Part shown: positions 8,520 through 17,148 of the stretch, piece after piece
Layout of the letters: each line of letters opens with the position of its first letter
Position numbering within the stretch: the stretch's first letter is position 1
Origin: CBDCCV01 sp965215025
Lineage (GTDB): Bacteria; Bacteroidota; Rhodothermia; Rhodothermales; Salinibacteraceae
Length of the DNA: 64,000 bases
NCBI GenBank assembly: GCA_965215025.1
Contig: CBDCCV010000001.1
Span: forward strand, 930,001-994,000
Reading direction: 5' to 3'
Notes under the pieces: model-generated
Seen by the model: the letters and a program-made list of their open reading frames with translations, nothing else
What the model was told of the DNA's origin: nothing
Database searches by the model: none
Made by a program: the position numbers and the translations under genes

Positions 8520-8535
8520 CTGAAGGGCGCGTTCC

Positions 8536-9681
8536 TCACGCGGCAGCGGAGACCTTGGGCGGGGCCAGGGCCAGCGGCGCGGGCGCATAGCCGGCGGCCT
8601 CCTCGATGGCGCGCACGAAGCGGGCCTCGGCGCCCCGGAGCCAGCGGCGGAAGCGCTTGGCCGGGCGCCGGTAGGCGGGCAGGAGCGCCATCAGCTCGTG
8701 GATGTCGAACTGCGTGCTCATCGTCCCGGCGCCGGCGCGCAGGCCGTCGAGCGCGTTGCAGTGCTGCTCGAAGTGGCCGTCCACGGGCACCATCAGCACG
8801 GGCTTGCCCAGGTACATCGCCTCGCTGACAGACTCGAAACCCGCCGTGCACACCAGGCCGCGGCAGCGCGCCATCATCGCCAGGAATTTCTCGTCGTCCA
8901 AGGCGTGGAAGGTGAGCGTGGCGTCGTGGCGGTACGTGGGCGCGGCGCGCGGGTGGTCCCAGAAGCAGTGCAGCCGCACCTCCGGGTGCGCCTCGTGCCA
9001 GCGGATGACCTCGCGCGCGTAGCCTCGGTTCAAGAGGTAGATCAGGACGAACGGCTCTTCAAGGCCCAGCGGCTGCTCGAACACCTCGCGGCGCAGGAGC
9101 GGCGGCATGACCAGGAGGTCTTTTTCCGGGAGATCGGGCGCGGGGTAGAGCGAGAGGGCCAGCCGCTTCGTGGCGCCCCAGGCCGTGGTGCGCGAGAAGA
9201 GCTTGGTGACGTGCCGGCTAACCCAGCGCCCCGGTGGGAACGTGTACGCCGGGTGATCGAACATGTACTGATGCGCCACGCACACCATGGGCGCGGCGGG
9301 GCGGCGCAGGCGGTAGTACACGCCCGCCATGGCCTCGTGGAAGTTGACGACCACGTCGGGCCGGTGGCGCGCGAAGGCGGCGCCCATCACGTCCAGGCTC
9401 TTGCGGAAGCGGCCGATGATCTGCGCGTTCTTCCAGATGGTGGGTCCCATCCGCACGGAGCGCTGCGCCGCATCGGTGACGAAGCCGGGGCTGTCTACGA
9501 AGGTGACGGGCGCGCCGATCTTGTTTAGGAAGAAGGGCGGCACCTCGCGGCGGGGGTTCCGCCCCATCATCACGCCGCCCACGCGGTGGCCGGCACGGCG
9601 CAAAAGCCCGCTCAGGGCCAGCGCCTGCGTCATGTGCCCGCGCCCCTCACCCTGGACGATGAAAAGACAGTTTAGCGACAT
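8536..9681 (-). CDS. MurG-like GT-B glycosyltransferase
   Basis: 381 residues with the two-lobed GT-B layout. The N-terminal acceptor lobe starts with VQGEGRGHMTQALALSGLLRRAGHRV, and the C-terminal nucleotide-sugar lobe carries CTAGFESVSEAMYLGKPVLMVPVDGHFEQHCNA, typical of GT28/MurG-like transferases. Donor and acceptor cannot be named. It could act on a glycolipid or a polysaccharide. It is preceded by a 90-bp imperfect palindrome and then by the LpxH-like gene on the same strand, so envelope lipid or glycan metabolism is a reasonable context. The membrane LuxR gene follows after 16 bp and is probably co-transcribed. Confidence 0.82.
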   Translation of the reverse strand: MSLNCLFIVQGEGRGHMTQALALSGLLRRAGHRVGGVMMGRNPRREVPPFFLNKIGAPVTFVDSPGFVTDAAQRSVRMGPTIWKNAQIIGRFRKSLDVMGAAFARHRPDVVVNFHEAMAGVYYRLRRPAAPMVCVAHQYMFDHPAYTFPPGRWVSRHVTKLFSRTTAWGATKRLALSLYPAPDLPEKDLLVMPPLLRREVFEQPLGLEEPFVLIYLLNRGYAREVIRWHEAHPEVRLHCFWDHPRAAPTYRHDATLTFHALDDEKFLAMMARCRGLVCTAGFESVSEAMYLGKPVLMVPVDGHFEQHCNALDGLRAGAGTMSTQFDIHELMALLPAYRRPAKRFRRWLRGAEARFVRAIEEAAGYAPAPLALAPPKVSAAA

Positions 9682-9691
9682 GCTTAAGGCG

Positions 9692-9781
9692 GTGCTCTTT
9701 CAGCAAACGGTCAACCCGAACCCCGCGTACCGGCGGATTGATCCGCCGTGCGGGCTGAGGTCAACTTACTGAAAAGAGCAC
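9692..9781. repeat. 90-bp imperfect palindrome upstream of the glycosyltransferase
   Basis: The left arm starts GTGCTCTTTCAG (9692) with GGTCAACC further in; the right arm has GGTCAAC and ends CTGAAAAGAGCAC (9781). The centre is a tight CGGCGGAT-TG-ATCCGCCG hairpin flanked by CCCGC/GCGGG. It fills most of the 144-bp gap between two minus-strand genes, ending 10 bp before the glycosyltransferase start codon. It could be a terminator for the upstream gene, an attenuator or a dispersed element. Confidence 0.6.
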
Positions 9782-9825
9782 GCCGAGGGCAACGCACGCC
9801 GCTGCCGCCATCGGCTCAAGCCGGC

Positions 9826-10626
9826 TCAGGCTGCGCCGCCCTCCGCGCTCGGCGCCAGGAACGGCGCCCGCCGAGGCGGATCGGCCTCGCGCGCGTGCTT
9901 CTCCTCGTCGCTTGGGGCACGGCTCGGGACCACGGCTCGGAGGGGGGACGCCGGCCAGCGCAGCAGCTCGAGCTGTCCGCCGGCGTGCTCGACGAGGGCC
10001 GTGCAGCGGTCCGTTGTCCAATCGCCGGGGTTGGCGTAGAGGAGGCCGGTGGCGGCGGTGCGCAACGCCGCGCGGCGGACGTGCCCGCACACGACGCCGT
10101 CCACGTCCCACGTGCGCGCCTCGGCGGCGACGGCGGCCTCGAAGCCGGCCATGTGCTCGCCCGTGCCGGCGTGACGGTACCAGCGGCTCAGGCGGCGCGC
10201 CCAGCGTTGCGCGCCCAGGTGCGCGAGCCAGCGTGCCCACCGCGCCGCCCGGTCGAGCTGGTCGCCGTGGAGGACGAGCAGGTGCCGGTCATCGGCGGTG
10301 ACGTGGATGGCGTGCGGCTGCACGGTGATGCCGCCGAAGCCGCAGTGCAGCCACTCGCGCACGAAGGCGTCCTCGTCGCCGGGGAGGTAGGCGACGCGCG
10401 TACCCTGGCGCGCCTTGCGCAGCACCTCGGCCACGACGTCGTTGCAGGGGGCGTCCCAGCTTCGGCGCTGCTTGAACGCCTCGGCCCCTACGATGTCGCC
10501 TACGAGGTAGAGGTACTCCGACTCGCTCCCGTGCAGGAAGTCCAGGAGCGCCGAGGTCTCGCACGCGGGCGTGCCCAGGCGCACGTCGGCCAGCCAGATG
10601 GCGCGGTAGTGGTTCGGTGGGGTCAT
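9826..10626 (-). CDS. LpxH-like metallophosphoesterase with degraded metal site
   Basis: 266 residues, counted from the ATG at 10626. The framework is that of the UDP-2,3-diacylglucosamine pyrophosphatase family (COG2908): IWLADVRLGT, LYLVGDIVG, NDVVAEVLRKARQGTRVAYLPGDED, LLVLHGDQLD, RWLAHLG, VDGVVCGHVRRA, NPGDWTTDRCTALVEH. Key residues differ from the family consensus: DxH is D14-V-R16, GNHD is G83-D84-E85-D86, and GHxH is GH182-V-R184. Two metal histidines, the bridging asparagine and the catalytic histidine are thus replaced, while D14, D44, H120 and H182 remain. This predicts loss or change of phosphoesterase activity. An in-frame ATG 17 codons upstream is possible but adds a non-conserved leader. 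The C-terminal tail is Arg/Pro/Ala-rich. Confidence 0.8.
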   Translation of the reverse strand: MTPPNHYRAIWLADVRLGTPACETSALLDFLHGSESEYLYLVGDIVGAEAFKQRRSWDAPCNDVVAEVLRKARQGTRVAYLPGDEDAFVREWLHCGFGGITVQPHAIHVTADDRHLLVLHGDQLDRAARWARWLAHLGAQRWARRLSRWYRHAGTGEHMAGFEAAVAAEARTWDVDGVVCGHVRRAALRTAATGLLYANPGDWTTDRCTALVEHAGGQLELLRWPASPLRAVVPSRAPSDEEKHAREADPPRRAPFLAPSAEGGAA

Positions 10627-10780
10627 GCCAAATCCTCCGGTGCCCATGCTTAAGAAGTACGGAGATTTGGACTGCAAGATAGCCGTGCCGCCGCTCTCCG
10701 CTGTTAAGCCGCCGTTACCGCAGCGTTAGCAAAGCATTGCATGTGCAGATGATGAACGCGCGGACGCCGCCCTAAACAGA

Positions 10781-10817
10781 AAAAGCGCCGACCCCCGCGG
10801 AGGGTGCCGGCGCTTTT
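10781..10817 (-). terminator. Rho-independent terminator hairpin
   Basis: AAAAGCGCCG (10781-10790) pairs with CGGCGCTTTT (about 10808-10817), with a C-rich/G-rich inner stem. The A-run on the + strand becomes a U-run for the minus-strand transcript of the PKD lipoprotein gene that ends 38 bp away. It may work in both directions. Confidence 0.75.
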
Positions 10818-10854
10818 CCTTGCTTACCTTTCGGCAGGCGCTGGGCGATGGAGA

Positions 10855-12564
10855 TCAGTTCCCGAAGGTGAAGGTCCACCCGTCGGCCCAGTTCGTATCC
10901 CCGAAGGCGCCGATGAAGTCCACGTCCTCGAAGCCTTCCGGCTCGTCGGAGCCGTCCATCGTGAGCGCCGGGCTGCCCTCGGCCGGGAGCGGGTTCAGGC
11001 CGCTCTGCGCCGCGCGCTCGATGTTCTGAAGCTGGGGGTCCGTGAGGACGTTGCCAGCCCCCGAGATGTACTCGCCGATACCTTCCTGATCTTCGACCAT
11101 AGCTTCTTCATCGTCCACGAAGAAGACGGCATCGGAGATGTCGTCGATCTCGTTGATCTGGAAGAAGATGTTGTTCTCGATCCGGATGTCTTCGGCCTCG
11201 AAGCGGGCGCGGCTGTCCTCGCCGCTCTCCAGGTCCTCGATGGCGATGCCGTTCACAAACTCCGTGAAGATGGAGTTGTAATACGAGCCGCCGAAGTTGT
11301 CGCGGAAGAGCATCATCTGGTTTTGACCAGCCTCCGTGTCTACGCCAGGGCCGATGTAGGTGGCGTTGTAGATCACGGGCGTGGCGAACGGCATCACGTC
11401 CTCGCCACCGCGGTCGCCAATGCCACCGTCATGCTCGCCGGCGTGGTCGGCCGTGGCGGCGTCCTGCACGGCGAAGAGGAACTGGTGCCGGCCTCGGTGG
11501 CCTTCGTCGATGTCGAAGGCGTCGTCGCCATTAAAGGCGGAGACGAGGTAGCGCGTGTTCACCGTGCCGCCGAACCACTCGAAGCCGTCGTCCTGGTTGT
11601 TAAGCACTTCGACGTACTCGATGGTCGTGCCGCTGCCGACGCCGCCCATCGTGAGGCCGTTGATCTCATTGGCCGCGCCGATGTCGCTGCCGCCGTAGCG
11701 GATGGACACGTAGCGGAAGGTGCCCGAGTTGTCCGAGTCATCGCTGCCGCCGTACTCGCCGCGCGGCTCGTTCGTCGGGATGCCCTCGATCTGCGTGACG
11801 CCGCCCTCGGAGTTGAGCGTGGCCGCGCCGAGGATGATGACGCCGCCCCAGCGCCCACGGGCGTCCGCCGGCAAGTCGTTCGGGTTGTTCAAGTCGTCAT
11901 CCGTGGTGGTGAAGATGATGGGGTTGTCGGCGGTGCCGTTGGCCTGGATCGTCGCGCCGCGCGCCACGATGAGCGCTTTGGCGTCGGTGTCCTCGCCCGG
12001 CTGGCCTTTGATGACCGTGCCCGGTTCGATGGTCAGCTCGTCGCCCTCGTTGACGAAGACGAAGCTGGCCAGCTCGTAGGTGAAGCCGCTCACCCAGGTG
12101 GCCGTGCCGGTTCCGCCGCCGTCGTCGGTGACGGTGATGGTGGTGCCGGTGGTGTCGTAGGCGGCCGGGTTGGTGCTGCCGGTGCCGCCGTCATCCTCTT
12201 CCTCGACCTCGATGTCTTCCGAGTCGGTGGCCGTCTCATTCTCGTCGTCGGTCACGGTGAGGGTGACGGTGTAGCTGCCTTCAGCGTTGTAGGTGTAGGA
12301 CGGCGTGGCGGTGCCTTCATCGGTGGCCGTGCCCTCGCCGCCGAAGTCCCAGCTGTAGTTGAGCGTGCCGCCGTCCGGATCGTTGGAGGCGGAGGCGTCG
12401 AAGTCCACCGTCAGGCCGTTCACGCTGGAGGTGAAGCTGGCTTCCGGGGACTCATCGCCGCCCGTGGGAGGATCGTCGTCGTCGCAGCCGGTCCAGACCA
12501 GCGGCAGCACGAGGAGCGCTACGATCCAAAGCGGGGTGTGAGAAAAACGCTTGGTCATTTGCAT
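10855..12564 (-). CDS. PKD-domain surface lipoprotein with beta-helix-like body
   Basis: 569 residues. The lipoprotein signal ends VLPLVWTGC, followed by a D-rich linker (DDDDPPTGGDE) of the kind found on surface-exposed Bacteroidota lipoproteins. A PKD domain follows (about 40-125: DFDASASNDPDGGTLNYSWDFG...GSYTVTLTVTDDE), then an acidic EEEDD linker and a large body (about 140-569) with beta-helix-type turns (ELTIEPGTVIKGQPG, NPIIFTTT, RWGGVIILGAATLN, IEYVEVLNNQDDGFEWFGGTV). This type of lipoprotein is commonly encoded just downstream of an Oar-like TonB receptor, as here, and probably acts with it in capturing a substrate. The ligand is unknown. ATG at 12564 or 12558. Confidence 0.82.
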   Translation of the reverse strand: MQMTKRFSHTPLWIVALLVLPLVWTGCDDDDPPTGGDESPEASFTSSVNGLTVDFDASASNDPDGGTLNYSWDFGGEGTATDEGTATPSYTYNAEGSYTVTLTVTDDENETATDSEDIEVEEEDDGGTGSTNPAAYDTTGTTITVTDDGGGTGTATWVSGFTYELASFVFVNEGDELTIEPGTVIKGQPGEDTDAKALIVARGATIQANGTADNPIIFTTTDDDLNNPNDLPADARGRWGGVIILGAATLNSEGGVTQIEGIPTNEPRGEYGGSDDSDNSGTFRYVSIRYGGSDIGAANEINGLTMGGVGSGTTIEYVEVLNNQDDGFEWFGGTVNTRYLVSAFNGDDAFDIDEGHRGRHQFLFAVQDAATADHAGEHDGGIGDRGGEDVMPFATPVIYNATYIGPGVDTEAGQNQMMLFRDNFGGSYYNSIFTEFVNGIAIEDLESGEDSRARFEAEDIRIENNIFFQINEIDDISDAVFFVDDEEAMVEDQEGIGEYISGAGNVLTDPQLQNIERAAQSGLNPLPAEGSPALTMDGSDEPEGFEDVDFIGAFGDTNWADGWTFTFGN

Positions 12565-12724
12565 GTCAGGTCGGGGTTGTGTTTATGATCGAGCGGGTGA
12601 AGAGAGGAAAGGCGCCGTTCTGGACGGCGAGGGCGGCTTTGGAGCGCCCGTCTGCCTTGTGCTGATTCACGTGGCGATTCGGACAGGGCCAGGCGGAATC
12701 GGTAGCAGAGGTTTACAATCGGCA

Positions 12725-15556
12725 TCAGAGGTTGTAGGTCAGCCCAATCGAGAAGGAGCGGCCTTGGTCGTAGGCCTGGTACACGTACGCCTGGCCTTTG
12801 AACGCTTGCGTGACCTCGTAGCGCGCGTCGAGGAGGTTCTTGGCCGAGACCTTCGCCCGGACGCCGTACATGAGCTGCTGCGAGACGATGACGTCGAAGG
12901 TGTTGCGCGGCTGTTCGAAGAGGTCGGGCGCGCCGCCGCTGGAGACGGCAAAAAGCCGCTCGCCGAAGCGGTTGTAGTACAGCCCCACATTGGTGCCCTG
13001 CTCCGGGTGCTCGTAGGTGATGTCGGCGTTGACCACGTAGGGGGACTGCCCCTGGAGGTCGCGCGTGTCGGAGGCGTCCGGATCGTAGGCGCGGATCAGC
13101 GCCAGCTCGTCCTCGGCGATGCTCACCTGCGACTGCGTCAGCGTGAGGTTGGCCCCGACCTCGACGCGCTCCAGGAAGCCGGCCAGGAAACCCAGCCCCT
13201 TACGCGCCTCGAACTCCAGCCCGGCCACGTCGGCGCTCTCTACGTTGCGGAACTGGATCTCGGTGTTGGCCGCCACCGGGTTAATGGCGCGCTCGATGGG
13301 GTTGGAGAAGGCTTTGTAGAAGGCGCTCACGGCCAACAGCTCGCCGGGGCTGAGGAACCACTCCCAGCGCAGGTCGAAGTTGTTCGTGATGGAGCGCTCC
13401 AACTCGGCGTTGCCCACGAACACGTAGCCGCCCACGAAGTCGAACGAGGCGTAGGGCGCCAGCTCGCGGAAGGTGGGCCGCGCCAGCGTGCGCCCGTAGG
13501 CCGCGCGGAAGTTCATCGTCTCGGTGGGCGAGTACACCAGGTTGGCCGAGGGGAGCCAGTCGTAGTTCTCCAGGCGTCCTTCCGGCTCCGTCTCGTCCTG
13601 GCTGATGGCCGTCATGTCCGTGTACTCGTGCCGCACGCCGCCGATGAAGCGCAGCCCGCTCAGGAGCGGCGTGTCGAGCATGGCGAAGCCCGCCGCTACG
13701 ACCTGCTCGCCGTCATAGTTGTTGCCCTTGGCGGAGACGTCGTTGATGTAGTTCCCGAAGCGGAACAGCCCGTTGTCGTCCTGCCCGACGAGGCCAAGCT
13801 GCCGCCCGAAGAACGAGTCGGCGTTGCCGTCGTAGGTGGCGCGGTCCTGGTCGTAGCGGAAGCGGCGCTCGCGGAAGGCACGATCCTTCTGCTGGTACAG
13901 TCCGCCTACCTTCACCGTGGCCGCGTTGGCCAGGAAGGGAAGCGGGACGGCGACGGAGAGGTTGCCGCTCTCGCTCATCTCTTCAAGGTTGCGGAAGTAG
14001 CGCGTGGGGCGCGGATAAGCCGAGGGCGTGATGAAAAACGAGGTGTCCGTCCCGCTCGGGTCGAAGTGGTTGGTAAAGAACCGGAAGTCGGGTTCGTCCT
14101 GCTCCGAGCGCGCCGCCGTAGCGCTCCACTCCACGCGGATGCCCCGCCCCGGCCCAAAAACATGGTTGCCCTGCCCCTGCACCGAGCGCATCGTCCGCTC
14201 CGTCTGGCGCAGGACGCGCGTTTCAAAAACATCGGTGCCTGTGTTGGGCGGGTTTCGGCCGGCGAGGTAGCGCGCCGCCTCCTCGTCGCTGCGGTTGTAG
14301 ATGAGGTTCAGCCCCACCTCGTGCCGCTGGAACGGGCGGAACGAGATGTTGGCCAGCCCGCCGATGAGCGTCTCCGTCGAGCCGGACTGGTCCTCGAGAT
14401 CCAGCTCGGTGACGAGCTGGTCCACCGTCGAGACGTCGCCCGTGAGCGCGTAGCGGCCCGTCTGCCCGCCGTCGTACCCGGAGACGTTGCGGTCATAGGA
14501 CAGGCTCCCCACCACGCCAAGCGGCCGGCCCCCCAGCTCGAACTCGTTCCCGAACGAAAGCCCGTAGCTCATGTCGATAGGCGCGGACTCGATGACCGGC
14601 GCCATGGGCGAGGTGAAGGCCCTCGACGCGGCGTCGAGCCGCTGCGCCGCCGCCTCGTTGCCTTGCGCCTCGCCGATCCGCGGGATGCCGCCCTCGAACG
14701 CCGCCGGGATGCTCTCCGCGCCGCCGGTGAAGGTAAGCTGGTCGCCGCCGAGGCCCACCTCGCTGTTGTAGGAGGCCGAGGTGGACACTGTCACGCTCAG
14801 GTCTGCCGGGTACGAGCGCGTGCTGATGTTGATGTTGCCGCCCGTGAAGCTGCCCGGCTGGTCCGGCGTGAAGGTCTTCGACGCGACGATGTTTTCCAGG
14901 AGGCCCGCTGGGAAGAGATCAAACGGGACGGCGTTTGCGTCCGGATCGGCGCTCGGAAGCTCGGCGCCGTTGAGCTGCGTGTTCATGTAGCGCCCGCCCA
15001 GGCCGCGCATGTTCACGTACTTCCCATCGGTGATGGACGCGCCGGTGACCTTCTCCATCGCATCCGCGGCGGTGGAGCTGCCGGAGCGGCTGATGGCCTC
15101 GGCGCTGATGGCGTCCGAGACGGCCGAGGCCCGCTGGCGCTCTTTCAAGAGGCCCGCCTCGGAGTCGCGCGCCGCCGCCGCCGTGACGACGACCTCGTCC
15201 AGCTCGGCCGCCTCCGGGGCGATGCTCAGCTCCACGCGCTCGGTCTCGCCCGCGCTCAGTTCGATGCCCGTCACGGTCTTGGGCTGGAAGCCTACGAAGG
15301 AGACGCGCAGGTCGTACGTGCCGGGGTCGAGGCCGGTGATCTCGAAGCGGCCATCGAGGTCCGTCTGGCTGCCGGTTTGCGTGCCCTGGATGACGGCGTT
15401 GGCGCCGGGGAGCGGCTCGCCCGTCTCGCCGTCCACCACCACGCCGGCAATCGTGCCGGTGTCCTGCGCCAAGGCCGGCGGGGCCGCGAGAAGAAGTCCG
15501 AGAAGAAGCAGAAGCGCGTTGCGTAAAAAGGGTTGCTTCACAGTAGCGGGGAGCAT
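12725..15556 (-). CDS. TonB-dependent receptor with carboxypeptidase-regulatory-like domain (Oar-like)
   Basis: 943 residues from the ATG at 15556. The signal peptide is MLPATVKQPFLRNALLLLLG... ending PPALAQ. Then come a carboxypeptidase-D regulatory-like domain (about 30-115: GTIAGVVVDGETGEPLPGANAVIQGT...YDLRVSFVGFQPKTV), a plug domain (about 120-240, with DAMEKVTGASITDGKYVNMRGLGGRYMNTQLNG) and a beta-barrel ending in the aromatic-type terminus FSIGLTYNL. It imports an unknown substrate across the outer membrane using TonB energy. It is the only one of the window's four receptors without a SusD partner; a PKD lipoprotein follows instead. The 26 codons upstream of the chosen start look like leader sequence. 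Confidence 0.88.
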   Translation of the reverse strand: MLPATVKQPFLRNALLLLLGLLLAAPPALAQDTGTIAGVVVDGETGEPLPGANAVIQGTQTGSQTDLDGRFEITGLDPGTYDLRVSFVGFQPKTVTGIELSAGETERVELSIAPEAAELDEVVVTAAAARDSEAGLLKERQRASAVSDAISAEAISRSGSSTAADAMEKVTGASITDGKYVNMRGLGGRYMNTQLNGAELPSADPDANAVPFDLFPAGLLENIVASKTFTPDQPGSFTGGNINISTRSYPADLSVTVSTSASYNSEVGLGGDQLTFTGGAESIPAAFEGGIPRIGEAQGNEAAAQRLDAASRAFTSPMAPVIESAPIDMSYGLSFGNEFELGGRPLGVVGSLSYDRNVSGYDGGQTGRYALTGDVSTVDQLVTELDLEDQSGSTETLIGGLANISFRPFQRHEVGLNLIYNRSDEEAARYLAGRNPPNTGTDVFETRVLRQTERTMRSVQGQGNHVFGPGRGIRVEWSATAARSEQDEPDFRFFTNHFDPSGTDTSFFITPSAYPRPTRYFRNLEEMSESGNLSVAVPLPFLANAATVKVGGLYQQKDRAFRERRFRYDQDRATYDGNADSFFGRQLGLVGQDDNGLFRFGNYINDVSAKGNNYDGEQVVAAGFAMLDTPLLSGLRFIGGVRHEYTDMTAISQDETEPEGRLENYDWLPSANLVYSPTETMNFRAAYGRTLARPTFRELAPYASFDFVGGYVFVGNAELERSITNNFDLRWEWFLSPGELLAVSAFYKAFSNPIERAINPVAANTEIQFRNVESADVAGLEFEARKGLGFLAGFLERVEVGANLTLTQSQVSIAEDELALIRAYDPDASDTRDLQGQSPYVVNADITYEHPEQGTNVGLYYNRFGERLFAVSSGGAPDLFEQPRNTFDVIVSQQLMYGVRAKVSAKNLLDARYEVTQAFKGQAYVYQAYDQGRSFSIGLTYNL

Positions 15557-15899
15557 GGCAAAAGAGAAGCGCTCATGGGTAGGGGAAGCACGGAACGCCG
15601 TGCGTTTTTTACGTGTCGTGCGCGCTAAGCCCATGACAGCGCCGCGACTTCAGGAGATAAAGGTAAGCGTCGCTTTCCCCGCGTATGTTATCCCGGCTTT
15701 ACCCTCACGTTACCGTTGTATTAAGTCGGCGGTGTTGAGCCGTTTACGTGCACGAGGCGTGAAGCGATGGCGCAGCTTTTGTGAACCCGCTGCGCCGGTA
15801 GTTCTTACCGGAGCGGGCGCGCCCGCTCCTGCAGAAACTCCCGCGCGCGCGGCACCGTTTGTGCGATTCTCCCGCACCGTTCTCCAACCCTCCGGCCTT
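15557..15899. other. Intergenic region between divergent TonB receptor and MFS genes
   Basis: These 343 bp lie between two divergent genes and must carry both promoters. The stretch 15650-15730 is noticeably less GC-rich (GCGTATGTTATCCCGGC, CCGTTGTATTAAG). I see no clear operator palindrome, repeat or small gene. Confidence 0.5.
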
Positions 15900-17138
15900 G
15901 TGGCGAAGCGCTCTCCGTACCTCGTCCTCTTCGCCCTCTGGCTGATGGTGTTCTCGGCGTCGAGCCAGGTCATCATCATCTCGCCCATCCTGCCGGAGAT
16001 CTCAGCTGCGCTTGACATCCCGGACGCGCTCCAGAGCTGGCTCGTCTCCGTCTACGCGGCGCTCTTGTGCCTCTTCGCGCTCGCCACCGGGCCGATCTCC
16101 GATAAGATCGGGCGGCGGCGCATCCTCCTCATCGGGACGGCGTGGATGGCCGGGGCGCTCGCCCTGCACGGCCTGGCCGACAGCTTCGCTGCGCTTCTGG
16201 GCGTGCGGGCGCTGGCGGGAGCGGCCGGCGGCGTCCTCAGCGGCGCCGCCGTGGCCTACGTGGGCGACTACTTCCCCTACGAAAGACGCGGCTGGGCCAA
16301 CGGCTGGGTCATGAGCGGGATGGCCGTCGGGCAGATCCTGGGCATCCCCATCGGCAAGCTCCTGGCCGACGCCTTTGGGTTCCGCTGGCCGTTTCTGATG
16401 TTCGCCATCACCATGGGCGGTGCGGCGCTCCTCACCTGGCGCTACGTCCCACAGCCCGACGTGGCGCTCGACGCCAAAAAGCTCAGCCTCCGGCGCGCCT
16501 TCCGCGGCTACTGGGAGCTTCTGAAGGAGCGGCCCATCCTCGTCGCCACGGCGGCGTACTTCCTCATGTTCTTCGCCGTGGGCCTTTTTGTGGTGTACCT
16601 GCCCACGTGGCTCGAAGGCGAGATCGGCCTCTCGGGCACGCAGATCGCCCTGCTCTTCTTCTTCGGCGGCGCGGCCAACGTGGTCACCGGGCCGCTGGCC
16701 GGGCGCATCTCGGACACCATCGGGCGTAAGCCGCTCATCGTGAGCGCGTGCCTGGGGCTGGCCGTGCTCATGGCCGCCACGCCGTACGCCATCGGCGGCG
16801 TGGTCTCGGCGTCGGTGCTCTACGCCCTGGCGATGGTGACCGTCGCCATGCGGATCGCGCCTTTGCAGTCGCTCCTGACGGCGCTGGCGTCGAGCGAGCG
16901 GCGCGGCATCCTCATGAGCCTGGCCGTGGGCATCGGGCAGATCGGCATCGGGCTGGGCAGCTTCCTGGCCGGGCTGGCTTACGCCGAGTTCGGCTACGCC
17001 TCGAACACGTTCATCGGCGCGGCCTCGATGCTGGCCATGGCGCTTCTGGTGCGCTACGCCCTGCCCGAGCCGGAAGGCGACGCCGCCGGCATCCGCTCCT
17101 CCGCCGGCGAGGAAGCCGCAGCCACCGCCGAGGTGTGA
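15900..17138 (+). CDS. MFS family transporter
   Basis: 412 residues from a GTG start (VAKRSPYLVLFALWLMVFSASSQ), with about 12 hydrophobic helices. The Major Facilitator loop 2-3 motif is GPISDKIGRRRILL (about residues 62-75), repeated in the second half as GPLAGRISDTIGRKPL. The first half also has GVRALAGAAGGVLSGAAVAYVGDYFP, resembling drug or metabolite exporters of the DHA1 group. The substrate is unknown. An alternative GTG at 15861 is in frame. The longer open frame upstream is antisense to the TonB receptor and is not real. It converges with the serpin gene, only 10 bp between stops. Confidence 0.85.
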   Translation: MAKRSPYLVLFALWLMVFSASSQVIIISPILPEISAALDIPDALQSWLVSVYAALLCLFALATGPISDKIGRRRILLIGTAWMAGALALHGLADSFAALLGVRALAGAAGGVLSGAAVAYVGDYFPYERRGWANGWVMSGMAVGQILGIPIGKLLADAFGFRWPFLMFAITMGGAALLTWRYVPQPDVALDAKKLSLRRAFRGYWELLKERPILVATAAYFLMFFAVGLFVVYLPTWLEGEIGLSGTQIALLFFFGGAANVVTGPLAGRISDTIGRKPLIVSACLGLAVLMAATPYAIGGVVSASVLYALAMVTVAMRIAPLQSLLTALASSERRGILMSLAVGIGQIGIGLGSFLAGLAYAEFGYASNTFIGAASMLAMALLVRYALPEPEGDAAGIRSSAGEEAAATAEV

Positions 17139-17148
17139 GCCGCGCGCG

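Noticed and set aside
12551..15526. A 991-codon open frame on the + strand
   Set aside because: It is fully antisense to the TonB receptor, has shadow composition (Arg/Val/Gly/Ala-rich) and no recognisable domain. Similar long antisense frames over 21239-24238, 29066-30088, 53467-55350 and others are explained by high GC.
15009..15899. A long N-terminal extension of the MFS transporter
   Set aside because: It overlaps the TonB receptor on the other strand and has no membrane or domain features. The GTG at 15900 fits the family N-terminus.
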